Shown: positions 19,552 to 28,650 of the stretch, in pieces | How the letters are laid out: each line of letters begins with the position of its first letter | Numbering within the stretch: the stretch's first letter is position 1 | From: Flavobacterium beibuense F44-8 | Lineage (GTDB): Bacteria; Bacteroidota; Bacteroidia; Flavobacteriales; Flavobacteriaceae | Reading direction: 5' to 3' | DNA length: 64,000 nucleotides | Assembly: GCF_000769915.1 (NCBI RefSeq) | Contig: NZ_JRLV01000005.1 | Coordinates: forward strand, 1-64,000 | The notes under the pieces: model-generated | Database searches by the model: none | What the model was told of the DNA's origin: nothing | The model's input: only the letters and a program-made list of their open reading frames with translations | Translations under genes and position numbers: made by a program

Positions 19552-20260
19552 ATGGACCGAGAGAGCAGAGCTCTTATTTAAAAAAGAAGGGCTTGATAGA
19601 TTAAAAAACGCAAAGGTAATGGTTGTGGGACTTGGTGGAGTAGGATCGTTTGCAGCCGAGTTTCTTGCCAGGGCAGGAGTAGGTAACATGACAATTGTTG
19701 ATGGTGATACTGTAGATATTACAAATATTAACCGTCAGCTGCCGGCATTGCACTCTACCGTAGGAAAGCCAAAAGTACAAATAGTAGGTGACAGGCTTAT
19801 GGATATTAACCCCGAGCTTAACCTTACAAGGATAGAGGAATTCCTTTCTCCCGAAAGAGCTTTTGAGCTTGTAACGCCAGAGTTTGATTATGTATTGGAT
19901 TGTATAGACAGTGTTACACCAAAGCTTAACCTTATTATTGCAGCAAAAAGGAAGAAGGTAAAAATTATTAGCAATATGGGAGCAGGAGGGAAATATCTTG
20001 CTTCTAAAGTAAAAGTGGCCGACATCAGTAAAACCGAATATTGTCCGCTTGCTAAAAATATAAGAAAGCGTTTAAAGAAAGAAGGTATCACAAAAGGCGT
20101 AAAGGCGGTTTTCTCTACCGAAGAACCGGATCAGACAAGCCTTAAAATGACCGACGGTAAAAACTTTAAGAAATCATTCTTTGGGACTAATAGCTGGATG
20201 CCCGCCCTGTTTGGGCTTCATGCAGCCGAGACCGTTGTAAAGTATATACTAAAACATTAA
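19544..20260 (+). CDS. tcdA: tRNA threonylcarbamoyladenosine dehydratase TcdA
   Basis: The 238-residue E1-like ThiF-fold enzyme has the nucleotide motif VMVVGLGGVGSFAAEFLARAG (about 25-45) and DGDTVDITNINRQL. It has the conserved MGAGGK, and a region near 150-200 (GVKAVFSTEEP) typical of TcdA/CsdL. It uses ATP to cyclise t6A37 of ANN-decoding tRNAs to ct6A. It starts inside the end of the TatD gene and ends at a terminator. Confidence 0.9.
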   Translation: MAEWTERAELLFKKEGLDRLKNAKVMVVGLGGVGSFAAEFLARAGVGNMTIVDGDTVDITNINRQLPALHSTVGKPKVQIVGDRLMDINPELNLTRIEEFLSPERAFELVTPEFDYVLDCIDSVTPKLNLIIAAKRKKVKIISNMGAGGKYLASKVKVADISKTEYCPLAKNIRKRLKKEGITKGVKAVFSTEEPDQTSLKMTDGKNFKKSFFGTNSWMPALFGLHAAETVVKYILKH

Positions 20261-20286
20261 AAAATCCCCGTAAGGGGATTTTTTGT
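20260..20286 (+). terminator. Intrinsic terminator of tcdA
   Basis: AAAAATCCCC-GTAA-GGGGATTTTT with GNRA-type loop and T-run, overlapping the tcdA stop codon. Confidence 0.88.
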
Positions 20287-20335
20287 TTGTAATGTTAGTT
20301 AAGATAGGGTTAGTACCCTTTTTATAAAAGGGTAT

Positions 20336-21565
20336 TTATTTTAATCCCGACTGGTTTGTGGTATCCTGTACGGGTTTCTTTTTAGATGTTGTGTCCTTTT
20401 TAGGTAAGGCTATGGTAGGCTGTACACTAACAGGTTGTGTGCTTATAGGCGTAACCGTTGGAGTTTTCTTTCTCACAGTACGTGGTCTTGCAACTGCAGG
20501 TGCTTCTGTAATCACTTCTGTGCTGTCGTTAACCTGTGTAGGTTCTTCTTCCTCAGGTAATATTGAGCCAATAGGGATATAAATATCGGTAATCCATTCG
20601 GCAGTATCTTTTGTATCGGCAGGGCCTTTAGTGTATACCTCAAGGTACGGAAGCTCAAAATTCTCTTCCAGTTTTTTTTTCTTTATGTTTTTAAAGGCAG
20701 CATCCCAAGCTTTTTTAAGATGCCTGTAATCGCCTTTTAAAGTTGTTTTAAGCGCATTAAAACGCTTTATCTGTCCTGCTTTGAATTCGCTTCCTTCAGA
20801 CATCAGTATTTCATCCTCAAGCGGAATACAAGTCATAAACACTGTACTGTCTTTAGCTTCGTCAAAAATATAATAGTATGTAAAAGGTTTGCCGTTTGTA
20901 GCAATGTTATTCTCGGTAACAAACTTATTAACCTTAGCAAACATACCCGGCATTTTTTGTTGCATTTCAGATATTTTACAACTGGTAGAGTCGGCTATAT
21001 AATAAGTTCCTTCCTTTACCATAACGCCATCTACCTTTATCTCAAAAAAGTTGACACGGTTTACAAGCATGTAGTTAACCCTTTTAAGGCTATGATTAAT
21101 TAGGTTGGATACCTTTTTATCGGTTCCGCCTTTAAGTATAGCATAAGCCTTTTCCGTAAAGCTAAGTTGTCCTTTCATTCTAAGGCTAACTGTAGTAGCT
21201 TCGGTTAAGGTATCTTTAAATGTCCAGTGTACTTCTATTTCTCTGTCGTTTAACACAGAGGTTTGTGTTATGGAGTCATTAGGGGAAGTGGCAAGGTTTT
21301 TTACACTGCCTGTAGTCCAGTTGGCGTAGGCACCTTCGCCCGTGGTTGTGTCAGAGAAAGTATAGACAGCAGTAGTATCTTTTGTAAGAATTCCTGAGTT
21401 TTCCCAGTTTTTTAAATTTCCTACAAAGTTGTAAACAAGGTCTTTTGGGGCTTTTATGGTTAGTTGTTCAGTAACATCATATTTACCGTTTTGGGTAGCT
21501 ATAAATACAGTTCCTGCTATTGATGCCAGCAACAAGAGAAGGAAGAGGTACTTAACAATTTTCAT
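20336..21565 (-). CDS. SRPBCC plus GyrI-like domain protein with Pro/Thr-rich tail
   Basis: The 409-residue protein has an N-terminal signal anchor (about 5-25). A START-like SRPBCC domain follows (about 30-170, YDVTEQLTIKAPKDLVYNFVGNLKNWENSG), then a domain resembling the GyrI-like effector-binding fold (about 195-325, FTYYYIFDEAKDSTVFMTCIPL and LPYLEVYTKGPADT). The low-complexity tail (about 340-409) is rich in Pro, Thr and Lys. The anchor puts the domains in the periplasm or, less likely, the cytosol. The two domains bind small molecules in other proteins; the ligand here is unknown. A hairpin (20314-20334) lies just beyond its stop. Confidence 0.75.
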   Translation of the reverse strand: MKIVKYLFLLLLLASIAGTVFIATQNGKYDVTEQLTIKAPKDLVYNFVGNLKNWENSGILTKDTTAVYTFSDTTTGEGAYANWTTGSVKNLATSPNDSITQTSVLNDREIEVHWTFKDTLTEATTVSLRMKGQLSFTEKAYAILKGGTDKKVSNLINHSLKRVNYMLVNRVNFFEIKVDGVMVKEGTYYIADSTSCKISEMQQKMPGMFAKVNKFVTENNIATNGKPFTYYYIFDEAKDSTVFMTCIPLEDEILMSEGSEFKAGQIKRFNALKTTLKGDYRHLKKAWDAAFKNIKKKKLEENFELPYLEVYTKGPADTKDTAEWITDIYIPIGSILPEEEEPTQVNDSTEVITEAPAVARPRTVRKKTPTVTPISTQPVSVQPTIALPKKDTTSKKKPVQDTTNQSGLK

Positions 21566-21650
21566 ATAGGCGGTGACTTTCTTATTTTACGTAAATGTAT
21601 AAATTTCCTGTAAGAAAGCAAATAACTGTTACGTTTAAGTACTAAAAAGC

Positions 21651-21678
21651 AAAAAACTCCGTTTAACGGAGTTTTTTG
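21651..21678. terminator. Terminator between 21694 and 20336 genes
   Basis: AAAAAACTCCG / CGGAGTTTTTT hairpin, with T-runs for both strands; on the minus strand it ends the 21694-24928 group. Confidence 0.8.
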
Positions 21679-21693
21679 TAATTTTAAAATGCC

Positions 21694-22071
21694 TTATTCA
21701 CATTCTATAAAGTTTTCGGGATAAGGAGTCATACTCACCTTGTCTACAAGAATGTAAATATCCTCCAGGTCAGTAAACAAATCAGCTTCATCACTTTGTT
21801 TTCCACCTTTAAGTGTTTTTCTGTGAGTGGTTAATGTATACTGCTGTACCTTATCTGTCACTGTATAGTTAAATGATATAAGGTTGTTGTAATTGTTTTT
21901 AAACTGCACTTTCCAGTGGTGCTGCTCTCCGTTTTTTCCGTCATATTTTAAGCGGAACTCAATTTTTGAGTAACAGCTTGTTTTTTGCCACTCTCCCCAT
22001 CCGTTATCTGTTTGGGCAAAAGCAGTGTTTAAGGCAAAAAAGAAAAATGCGAGTAGTATAAACTTTTTCAT
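21694..22071 (-). CDS. Small exported protein, unknown function
   Basis: About 125 residues with a signal peptide (MKKFILLAFFFFALNTAFAQ). The mature part has W.EW.K..CY, several aromatic residues and a C-terminal Cys (ENFIECE), with two cysteines that could pair. An ATG two codons upstream (22077) is also possible. It lies 6-12 bp after the COG3014-like gene, so it is probably the last gene of the LpoB-like operon. Confidence 0.7.
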   Translation of the reverse strand: MKKFILLAFFFFALNTAFAQTDNGWGEWQKTSCYSKIEFRLKYDGKNGEQHHWKVQFKNNYNNLISFNYTVTDKVQQYTLTTHRKTLKGGKQSDEADLFTDLEDIYILVDKVSMTPYPENFIECE

Positions 22072-22083
22072 GAGCATTGTTTT

Positions 22084-24300
22084 TTATTGGAAATCTGTTG
22101 CGTTTACTCCTTCGTTAACCTTTATCTCAGCCGTTATCACCTCAGTTTGACCTGTAGGTGTTACGGTTTTGGTTTTAAAAGGGAAAGCAAGACCGTTTAC
22201 TTTTCTGTAATCAGTAAAATATGAGGTGCTGCTTGTTGTTTCTATCGTTGCCGAGCTTGCTACAAGAAGACCCGATTCGACATCATAATAGTTTAGCATG
22301 TCGGCATTGGTTTTAGCATCTTTGTAACTAATAACATAGGCTTCCTTTTTATCTACAAAACCTATACCTTCCAGCCTTGCATTTGGATCTTTTAACGGAA
22401 CAGAGTAATTATCTCGAAGTGTATTTCCGTTTTTAATAGATTCATACAGAGTTTTGTCCAGTTCGGTAGGCTCTAAGTCAGGCATTTTCATATACCCCCC
22501 GTTATCATTCACTACAAGGGTATAAGTTAGTTTGCCATTTGTATAGCTTTGAATAAGCATATCGTTTTGATCTGTTATTTTAGAAACCACTTCAATTTTT
22601 GTGGTAGTGCCATTGTACTCGCTTAGCGTATTTGTTCTCGACATAAGGGTTTTCATATTCCTTATCTTGTCTTCACCACCGGAAGCCGCAATGTAATTAT
22701 CAATAACCGACTTTACCGTTACATAGCTTGGTGCCGGATTGAATGCCCTTTTCTCTGCCGGTATGGCAATTGCTTTTTTAACCTTTAAGTCAGACGTGTT
22801 TTGTGCCGTAAGTCCCGATGACATAGCTGGAGAAACCTCTTTTTTAGGAGTCGCTGCCACTGCAGGGGTATTAACAGGTTGGATAAGTTCTGTCCGTCCA
22901 AAATCAAAATAGTTAACTATTTGAAGTCCTTTTTTATACTGAATGTAAATAGTATCAGTATCAATACCCTGAGGCCCCTGTTTTTTGATTAGGAACTTGT
23001 TTTCGCCTTCATGCAACGGTACCCGAATGTAGCTAATGGTAGCCGGCAGGGTTTGCCAGTTACGGGTATCGGCTTTTTCGGTAGCTGCTCCGGCAACATC
23101 GCCTCCCAGTTTAATAAGGTCTCCGGCGGTATCGCCAAAAAGCTCTTTACCTAAGGCGCCTAAACCTGCACTTGCTGCTTTTTTTGTAGCAAAACGGGCT
23201 ACAAGATCTATCGTTTCACGAAGCATCCTGTCTTTAAGGCACTGCTTGGCAATAGGATAAATGTCTTCGGCTAAGTTAAAAGGAACATCCTGATTGTTTA
23301 CCACTACGGCAGCATTACTGTAATAAGTACCTCTTTCCCTATATTTAGGGATGGCTATGGCATTTACACTACCTATATCAAAACCTACAGGTATAGGGAT
23401 GAATATCTCTTCCTGTGTGGCTCCGTCATAATAGGTACCGTAAAAGAAACCGTCGGTACCGCTGGCAGTAATCACAATTTGATCTTTAGCCGGGCCAAAC
23501 CCGTTTTCCCAAAATACTATGGCTTCTCCTGTTGCTTTAGTAGCAATATCATCTGTAAGCTTGAACTTATTGCTGTACTTCTCATAATCGTCCCTAAAGC
23601 CCATTAGCTTAGAAGTCCTTAGCAGGTCTTTTTTAAGCTGTAGGGGAGTAGGTACATCAAAGTACATGTCGCCGTTTTTAGCATAAATCTCTTCGGCATT
23701 CCTGTAAGCAATATAGGCATTGTTTATATCGCCGGTACTTTCGTAAAGTATGCCCTGAAGGATTTGAGAGAAGGCATCTTCACTATACCTGTTTTTGTTT
23801 TCCTTATACTTTTCATTCAGTTCATATAACTTAATGTTAATCCTTTTTGCCTCCACAAGAGCTTCGGCAGGTTGACCTAAATGAAAATAGTTAAGGGCTT
23901 TGTAATAGTGAATAATTACCTTTTCAAAATCCTCACCTTTGTAGGGCTCGGCCATAGGATTGGTGAATTTCGCAGCTATGGCCTGTCCTGCATTGGTTTT
24001 GGTCATCTTGTCTTCAATCATAATGTAAGCCTCTTCAAAAAGAGTGTTACTTGCCTCATAATTTCCGCTAAGATGCTCTACTTTTCCTTTTTCCAGCAGG
24101 TATAAAAGCCTGTTTCTGTTTTTATTAAGGAACTTGTTTTTATCGATGCCTGTTATGGCTTTATTAAAATCACCATTAAATAAATCGCTTTCAATATCTG
24201 CGGTTTTGGTGTTATAGGTACTACAGGATTGAAAGGCAATCAATAACAGCAGTAATGCCAGTTTTGCAGGCATTTTAAGTATGTTTTTGGTTGCTTTCAT
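22084..24300 (-). CDS. COG3014-like lipoprotein with LolA-like C-terminal domain
   Basis: The 738-residue protein has a lipobox (FQSC, Cys26). Residues about 30-230 form helical TPR-like repeats (SDLFNGDFNKAITGID..., YNKALNYFHLGQPAEALVEAKRI), as in COG3014 proteins. A beta-rich segment with a DUF-like region follows to about 440. The last about 200 residues (VIDNYIAASGGEDKIRNMKTL... ending KVNEGVNATDFQ) resemble the LolA/outer-membrane lipoprotein-sorting fold used by many Bacteroidota proteins. The gene lies directly downstream of the LpoB-like gene. In gamma-proteobacteria, COG3014 genes also accompany lpoB, which supports a joint cell-envelope role. Confidence 0.75.
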   Translation of the reverse strand: MKATKNILKMPAKLALLLLLIAFQSCSTYNTKTADIESDLFNGDFNKAITGIDKNKFLNKNRNRLLYLLEKGKVEHLSGNYEASNTLFEEAYIMIEDKMTKTNAGQAIAAKFTNPMAEPYKGEDFEKVIIHYYKALNYFHLGQPAEALVEAKRINIKLYELNEKYKENKNRYSEDAFSQILQGILYESTGDINNAYIAYRNAEEIYAKNGDMYFDVPTPLQLKKDLLRTSKLMGFRDDYEKYSNKFKLTDDIATKATGEAIVFWENGFGPAKDQIVITASGTDGFFYGTYYDGATQEEIFIPIPVGFDIGSVNAIAIPKYRERGTYYSNAAVVVNNQDVPFNLAEDIYPIAKQCLKDRMLRETIDLVARFATKKAASAGLGALGKELFGDTAGDLIKLGGDVAGAATEKADTRNWQTLPATISYIRVPLHEGENKFLIKKQGPQGIDTDTIYIQYKKGLQIVNYFDFGRTELIQPVNTPAVAATPKKEVSPAMSSGLTAQNTSDLKVKKAIAIPAEKRAFNPAPSYVTVKSVIDNYIAASGGEDKIRNMKTLMSRTNTLSEYNGTTTKIEVVSKITDQNDMLIQSYTNGKLTYTLVVNDNGGYMKMPDLEPTELDKTLYESIKNGNTLRDNYSVPLKDPNARLEGIGFVDKKEAYVISYKDAKTNADMLNYYDVESGLLVASSATIETTSSTSYFTDYRKVNGLAFPFKTKTVTPTGQTEVITAEIKVNEGVNATDFQ

Positions 24301-24331
24301 GTTGGTTGTTTATTTGGTATTGAAGCAAAAA

Positions 24332-24928
24332 TTACATGTTTTTCTTACCAACGTATTTTTTGATCTTTTTGTCACCAATCCATACTTTATCATTAGTTTG
24401 GATATTAGTAAGCTCAAGGTCAATTTGGTAATAAACAGTTTTTTCTTTAGATTTTTGATCTACAATAGAGTTTATTGTTCCCTGAAGCATGAAATCGGCA
24501 CCGTTTTCAAGTCCGAATTTTTTCATGGTAGACTGAGAAGAATAGTTTTGCTGATCGGCTCTTTCGGCTCTGATCTCTTCTCTCATTGGGCCACCCTGAA
24601 CAAGTTTCATTCTTCCGGAGTTGATAATCTCTTTTTCAATGTCTTTAGAGAAAGTTTCGGTAGCAATATGCTCGTGTGATTTATTAGTAATCATACCAAC
24701 AATAATAACCGGTTTTTTACCTCCGTTTTCGGCAGCATAAGTGCTATACCATGAGTGCGACATAAGTTCGGCAGTGATTTCCTCTGCAGTTAGTCTGGAA
24801 TCGGTATCGTTCCATCTTCCGCTTAGGTCTATAACACTGTCTTCGTTTACACGCTGAACTTTAGAAGCACAACTGGTTAGGGCTAATCCTAAAACAAAAG
24901 CTAAAATAAATTTGTAAGAAGTTTTCAT
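24332..24928 (-). CDS. lpoB: LpoB-like penicillin-binding-protein activator lipoprotein
   Basis: The 198-residue lipoprotein (lipobox LALTSC, Cys20) has DLSGRWNDTDSRLTAEEI, KKPVIIVGMITNKSHEHI, FSKDIEKEIINSGR and the C-terminal VYYQIDLELTNIQTNDKVWIGDKKIKK, the ordered motifs of LpoB (YcfM). LpoB in E. coli crosses the periplasm to activate PBP1b. This protein has a short N-terminal linker, so it may need a partner to reach a synthase. It is the promoter-proximal gene of the group with the COG3014-like protein (31-bp gap). Confidence 0.85.
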   Translation of the reverse strand: MKTSYKFILAFVLGLALTSCASKVQRVNEDSVIDLSGRWNDTDSRLTAEEITAELMSHSWYSTYAAENGGKKPVIIVGMITNKSHEHIATETFSKDIEKEIINSGRMKLVQGGPMREEIRAERADQQNYSSQSTMKKFGLENGADFMLQGTINSIVDQKSKEKTVYYQIDLELTNIQTNDKVWIGDKKIKKYVGKKNM

Positions 24929-25025
24929 AATTATTCGGTTTGATTAATAATTCAAAAATAGTTAAAAAAGGTTATTGTTAAAATAATACTAAAACCTCTT
25001 TGCAACATTGATGCCATTTTTTTGG

Positions 25026-25055
25026 AAGCTAAATACCCAAGAGGGTATTTAGCTT
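25026..25055. repeat. Perfect 13-bp-arm inverted repeat
   Basis: AAGCTAAATACCC and GGGTATTTAGCTT arms surround an AAGA loop. Neither side has the expected T-run, so it may be a terminator lacking a clean tail, or an operator in the 174-bp gap between the lpoB-like and 25103 genes. Confidence 0.55.
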
Positions 25056-25102
25056 ATATTAATCCAGTTAATTGTTTGTTTTTCAGGTGATTATTTTTTT
25101 GA

Positions 25103-25426
25103 TTAATCGTTGAAAATACTACAGTCGTAATCAATCCAAAACTGAGCCTGTTCCTGATACAGGTAACCGTAACCACAGTCTTCGGCAGCATTGATAAGGT
25201 TTAGTGCAGCAGTCCTAACAGCACTACAGGTAGAAGGAGTTGCATTGTTACTGAAAACAAGCGTTTTTTCATACAGAATATCTGCCAGTATTTCCAGTTG
25301 ATCCAGGCAGGCATCATTACCGCTTACCTCTGTAGTTTCTTCTTCTTCACAAGATACAAATGCCACTGGTACAGTAAGTAGCATACACAAAATCATAATT
25401 GTTTTGATAGTTTTGATTGTCTTCAT
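25103..25426 (-). CDS. Small acidic lipoprotein
   Basis: The 107-residue protein has an N-terminus of repeated KTIKTI, a hydrophobic stretch and lipobox FVSC (Cys26), followed by an acidic run EEEETTE typical of Bacteroidota lipoprotein export signals. Four more cysteines lie in the mature part (CLDQ, CSAV, CGYG, CSIF) and could form two disulfides. No family recognised. Confidence 0.72.
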   Translation of the reverse strand: MKTIKTIKTIMILCMLLTVPVAFVSCEEEETTEVSGNDACLDQLEILADILYEKTLVFSNNATPSTCSAVRTAALNLINAAEDCGYGYLYQEQAQFWIDYDCSIFND

Positions 25427-25492
25427 AATAAATTGATTTTAAGGTTAGTACTTTAAATTATTTATTACAAAGTTCCGTTTTAGGGTAAAGCA

Positions 25493-25520
25493 AAAAAATA
25501 CCCATTGCTGGGTATTTTTA
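25493..25520 (-). terminator. Terminator of the two-component operon
   Basis: AAAAATACCC / GGGTATTTTT stem around ATTGCT, T-run on the minus strand. It lies 40 nt past the response-regulator stop. Confidence 0.82.
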
Positions 25521-25560
25521 CTACAAAAAAAATCAAAATGATTTGTTAATTCTACCAAAA

Positions 25561-26175
25561 CTAAAAATCATATTTCCGTTCCATGGAATAGCGAAGGAGT
25601 TCGCTTTTACCATGCAGGCTCAATTTTTTAAGTATGTTCTTTCTATGTGTGTCTACTGTTGTTTTTCCTATAAAAAGGAGATCGGCAATTTCCTGAGATG
25701 TTTTTCCCTGTCCTACAAGGTTAACAATTTCTTTTTCGCGTTTACTTAAAGGTACATCGCCTTCATCTTTTTTTGGAGTTGCAGCCTTGATGGAATCGTC
25801 AAAGAAAGTTTCCCCTTTCATAACCGCTCTAATGGCTGCTAAAACTACTTTTAGGGAAGAGTTTTTCATAATATAACCGTCTACACCTGCCTGAGTCATC
25901 TGGCTAACGGCCTCTTCCTGCTCAAACATACTAAAGGCAATAACCTTACAGTTTGGGAATTCTTTTTTTATTTCTTTTGTGGCTGCAATGCCGTCGGTTT
26001 TTGGCATGCGTATATCGGTAAGTACAATATCGGGTTTTTTGGAACGTACAATTTCCAACAGCCTTTCGCCGTCGTTAGCTTCGCCTACAACTTTTATGTC
26101 GTCTTCGTATTCAAGAAAAATCTTAATACCGTCTATAAGCGACTGATGATCTTCTGCAATAGCTAATCGTATCAT
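25561..26175 (-). CDS. NarL/LuxR-type response regulator
   Basis: The 204-residue protein has a receiver domain (acidic pocket ED at 8-9, phosphoacceptor Asp54 in LTDIRMP, Lys near 105) and a C-terminal LuxR-type HTH (LSKREKEIVNLVGQGKTSQEIADLLFIGKTTVDTHRKNI, split here for brevity of motif: LSKREKEIV and TSQEIAD..LF). It acts as a DNA-binding transcription factor controlled by the adjacent kinase. Its ATG overlaps the kinase stop by 4 bp. Confidence 0.93.
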   Translation of the reverse strand: MIRLAIAEDHQSLIDGIKIFLEYEDDIKVVGEANDGERLLEIVRSKKPDIVLTDIRMPKTDGIAATKEIKKEFPNCKVIAFSMFEQEEAVSQMTQAGVDGYIMKNSSLKVVLAAIRAVMKGETFFDDSIKAATPKKDEGDVPLSKREKEIVNLVGQGKTSQEIADLLFIGKTTVDTHRKNILKKLSLHGKSELLRYSMERKYDF

Positions 26176-27965
26176 ATTGGTAAGTCTATTATTATGGTAG
26201 TGCCCTTACCGGGAGTGGAATCTATAGTAAAGGTGCCGCCAAGTTGTTCAACTTTTTTAGTAATGGTATTTAATCCCATTCCGTCTGAAGATGGTGCTGT
26301 GGTATTTTTAAACCCCACACCATTATCTTCTATTATGATATTGATATTGTCGTCGTGGTTAGTAAGCTGAATGGAAGCCTCTGTTGCTTTAGAATGCTTT
26401 ATAATGTTGGTACTCAGCTCCTGAACCATCCGAAAGATAGCAATTTCAATTTTATTTTCCAATCTTTTATCGAATCCAACTGCAAGAACCTCAATGGTTA
26501 ACTTTCCGGGAATCGATATTTTTCCCGCCATTTTCCTTATAGCAGGTATAAGACCTTCGTTAGCAAATACACCGGCATTTTTAGCATGGGCAATGGTTCT
26601 TACCTTTTGGTAGGCATCTTCTATAAGCTGATCAGTGCGGTCATATAGTTTGTTTTCTTCTTCACGTATTTCATTTTTACGCAGGCGAAGGTGTTCAAAG
26701 TTCATTTTTAGTGTAGCCAGCATACTACCAAGATTGTCATGAAGATCGTTTGCAATACGCTCGCGTTCTTTTTCCTGCCCTTCAAGCATAAGGTCAATGC
26801 TGTTAAGTTCAAACTCCTTTAAGGCCTTTTCCAGTTTTTGCTGCTCTATAAGTTTTTCCTGTTTGGAAATATACACGCGCCTGCGGGCATTTTTTATAAT
26901 AAGGAAACCTATAACAAGACTGGCTATAAGCAGGCCTATAAATATATATACCAAAATTTTACCAGTCTTTACTTCGGCAGTTAATACTTCATTTTTTAGT
27001 TCTGTTTCGCGTGTTTGGTACTTAGTTTCCATTTCAGAGATGGTAAGGCTCTGTTCCTGAGCGCTTATACTATCTTCAAAACTTTTATATTCAATATAAG
27101 TCTCATAAGCTTTTTTGTAGTCGTTTTTTTCGACATAGTTGAGGGATAAAATTTTATTTATCACGCTTTTAATACCAATAGGGTATTCGTTTATTGGTAT
27201 GCTGTCGGCTGATTTTAAGAGTTGTATGGAGGTATTAAAGTCTCCTAAATAATAATATGAAGCTGCCTGATTTATATAATTTGTACAGATGTCATAATTG
27301 TTATTAGGTTTGCTTTTTAGATAAATAAGGTCTTTTTTTAGGTAGAATAGTGCCGAATCGTGCTCGTTTAAAAAATCGTTGTATAAGGCAGCCAGATTGT
27401 TGTTTATTTGCGACTCAAGCTCTTTATTTCCCAGCCTTTTATTTATTTGCTTTGCCTTTTGAAAGTACTCATAACTTTCTTCACTCTCTTCATATGATAT
27501 TTTTGTTGAGGCTATTTCTATGTATGCCTTGGCTAATTTTAATGAGTCGTTACTTTTCCTAGCATAGTCCAGGTATTCGTTAAGGTATTTTTCGGGATTT
27601 AGTTTGTCGCTGTTTTTTTGCGACTTTATAAGGTAAGCAATATTAAGGTTTATTTGTATTGCCTTGTCTATAAGTCCAGCTTTGTTGTACAGGTCGCGGG
27701 CCGACATGTAGTTTTGCAATGCTAAGGAGTCAATGTATTTGTAATCATAAATTTTAGCTTTTAGTAAATGATACCATGCTCTGTTTTCTAAACTCGCGGT
27801 ATCTTTTTCCAGTAGCTTTAGTTTTTTTGTAGCCAGCTCCAGCTTATTTTCATTAATATCGTTTTCTACCTCTTTAAATCCCGGCTGTTGGGCATAGGTC
27901 ATGCCCATGACCGCTAGAGCCATGAGCATGAATATAAGTTTTAAATTTTGTATACGTATTTTCAA
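26172..27965 (-). CDS. TPR-containing sensor histidine kinase
   Basis: The 597-residue protein has a signal sequence (1-25), a periplasmic TPR region (about 35-300) and a membrane segment (about 336-358). Coiled coil (360-400), a HisKA_3 dimerisation helix with phosphoacceptor His409 (ERIANDLHDNLG) and an HATPase domain (IIIEDNGVGF, GMGLNTI, GKGTTIII) follow. This domain order is common in Bacteroidota and suggests TPR-mediated sensing of a periplasmic ligand or protein. It is translationally coupled to the response regulator. Signal unknown. Confidence 0.92.
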   Translation of the reverse strand: MKIRIQNLKLIFMLMALAVMGMTYAQQPGFKEVENDINENKLELATKKLKLLEKDTASLENRAWYHLLKAKIYDYKYIDSLALQNYMSARDLYNKAGLIDKAIQINLNIAYLIKSQKNSDKLNPEKYLNEYLDYARKSNDSLKLAKAYIEIASTKISYEESEESYEYFQKAKQINKRLGNKELESQINNNLAALYNDFLNEHDSALFYLKKDLIYLKSKPNNNYDICTNYINQAASYYYLGDFNTSIQLLKSADSIPINEYPIGIKSVINKILSLNYVEKNDYKKAYETYIEYKSFEDSISAQEQSLTISEMETKYQTRETELKNEVLTAEVKTGKILVYIFIGLLIASLVIGFLIIKNARRRVYISKQEKLIEQQKLEKALKEFELNSIDLMLEGQEKERERIANDLHDNLGSMLATLKMNFEHLRLRKNEIREEENKLYDRTDQLIEDAYQKVRTIAHAKNAGVFANEGLIPAIRKMAGKISIPGKLTIEVLAVGFDKRLENKIEIAIFRMVQELSTNIIKHSKATEASIQLTNHDDNINIIIEDNGVGFKNTTAPSSDGMGLNTITKKVEQLGGTFTIDSTPGKGTTIIIDLPI

Positions 27966-27967
27966 TG

Positions 27968-28543
27968 TTAAGGTGTAAAGCTTCTTTTAATTATAGTTAA
28001 ACCTGCAGTTCGTGGTCTAATGAACGGAAAACCGTCATCATCAGGATTTTCATCATTCAGGTTAGGAATGTTTGATTTAGGTATAAATAAAGGGGTTAAA
28101 TCAGGAGCCTGATGGCGTTTATAAGTTAAACCGTTTTTTTTCATATCATTATAAAGCATGTTTGCTTTTCCATAAAAATATCCCGGATATGATGAGTTAA
28201 AGGTATTATCGTGGAATAGGAGAATTAAAGCATCTTCAGCATCATAATCAAAGGTTTCTGAACTGTAAGGAACTAAATCACTATTGTTAACCAATAAGTT
28301 ATGGTCAGCCAGGTTTGTTAGTAATGTTCCTCCGTTATCAGTTTTCTTTTTCATAAAAATCAAAACGGCGCTTAAATACTTTTGGTCACCGTTCTCATCA
28401 GTTATGGTTTGTGAGATATCAAACTTCTGATAAAATTCATACTTATTTAAAGGGTCTTCTTTTGTAATGTGTAAATCCAGGTTTAAACTCCTTGATGCAG
28501 AGGTATAAGTTCCTGATGTTTCATAGGGATTTGTTGCACTCAT
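27968..28543 (-). CDS. Hypothetical protein upstream of the kinase
   Basis: About 191 residues, acidic, with no signal peptide or membrane segment and no recognised domain; it has RSLNLDLHITKEDPLNKYEFYQKF. The in-frame ATG at 28585 would add 14 residues, but ATG 28543 (MSATNPYETS) follows an A-rich stretch usual for Bacteroidota starts and is preferred. It ends 3 bp before the kinase start, so it probably heads the same transcript and may be a partner or co-regulated protein. Confidence 0.62.
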   Translation of the reverse strand: MSATNPYETSGTYTSASRSLNLDLHITKEDPLNKYEFYQKFDISQTITDENGDQKYLSAVLIFMKKKTDNGGTLLTNLADHNLLVNNSDLVPYSSETFDYDAEDALILLFHDNTFNSSYPGYFYGKANMLYNDMKKNGLTYKRHQAPDLTPLFIPKSNIPNLNDENPDDDGFPFIRPRTAGLTIIKRSFTP

Positions 28544-28594
28544 AATTTTTGTTTTAAAAGGTTGGTTTACAAAATTGTAACACAAAAGGTAAAA

Positions 28595-28622
28595 AAAAAA
28601 TCCCCATTAGCGGGGATTTTTA
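28595..28622 (-). terminator. Terminator of the small membrane protein gene
   Basis: AAAATCCCC / GGGGATTTT hairpin with a T-run on the minus strand. Confidence 0.8.
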
Positions 28623-28650
28623 CTTTATTTTTTTAACAATTTTAGTAGGA

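Noticed and set aside
20314-20334. Intrinsic terminator of the 20336 gene
   Set aside because: TACCCTTTT/AAAAGGGTA forms a hairpin but neither strand has a clean T-run after it, so it is not listed as a terminator.
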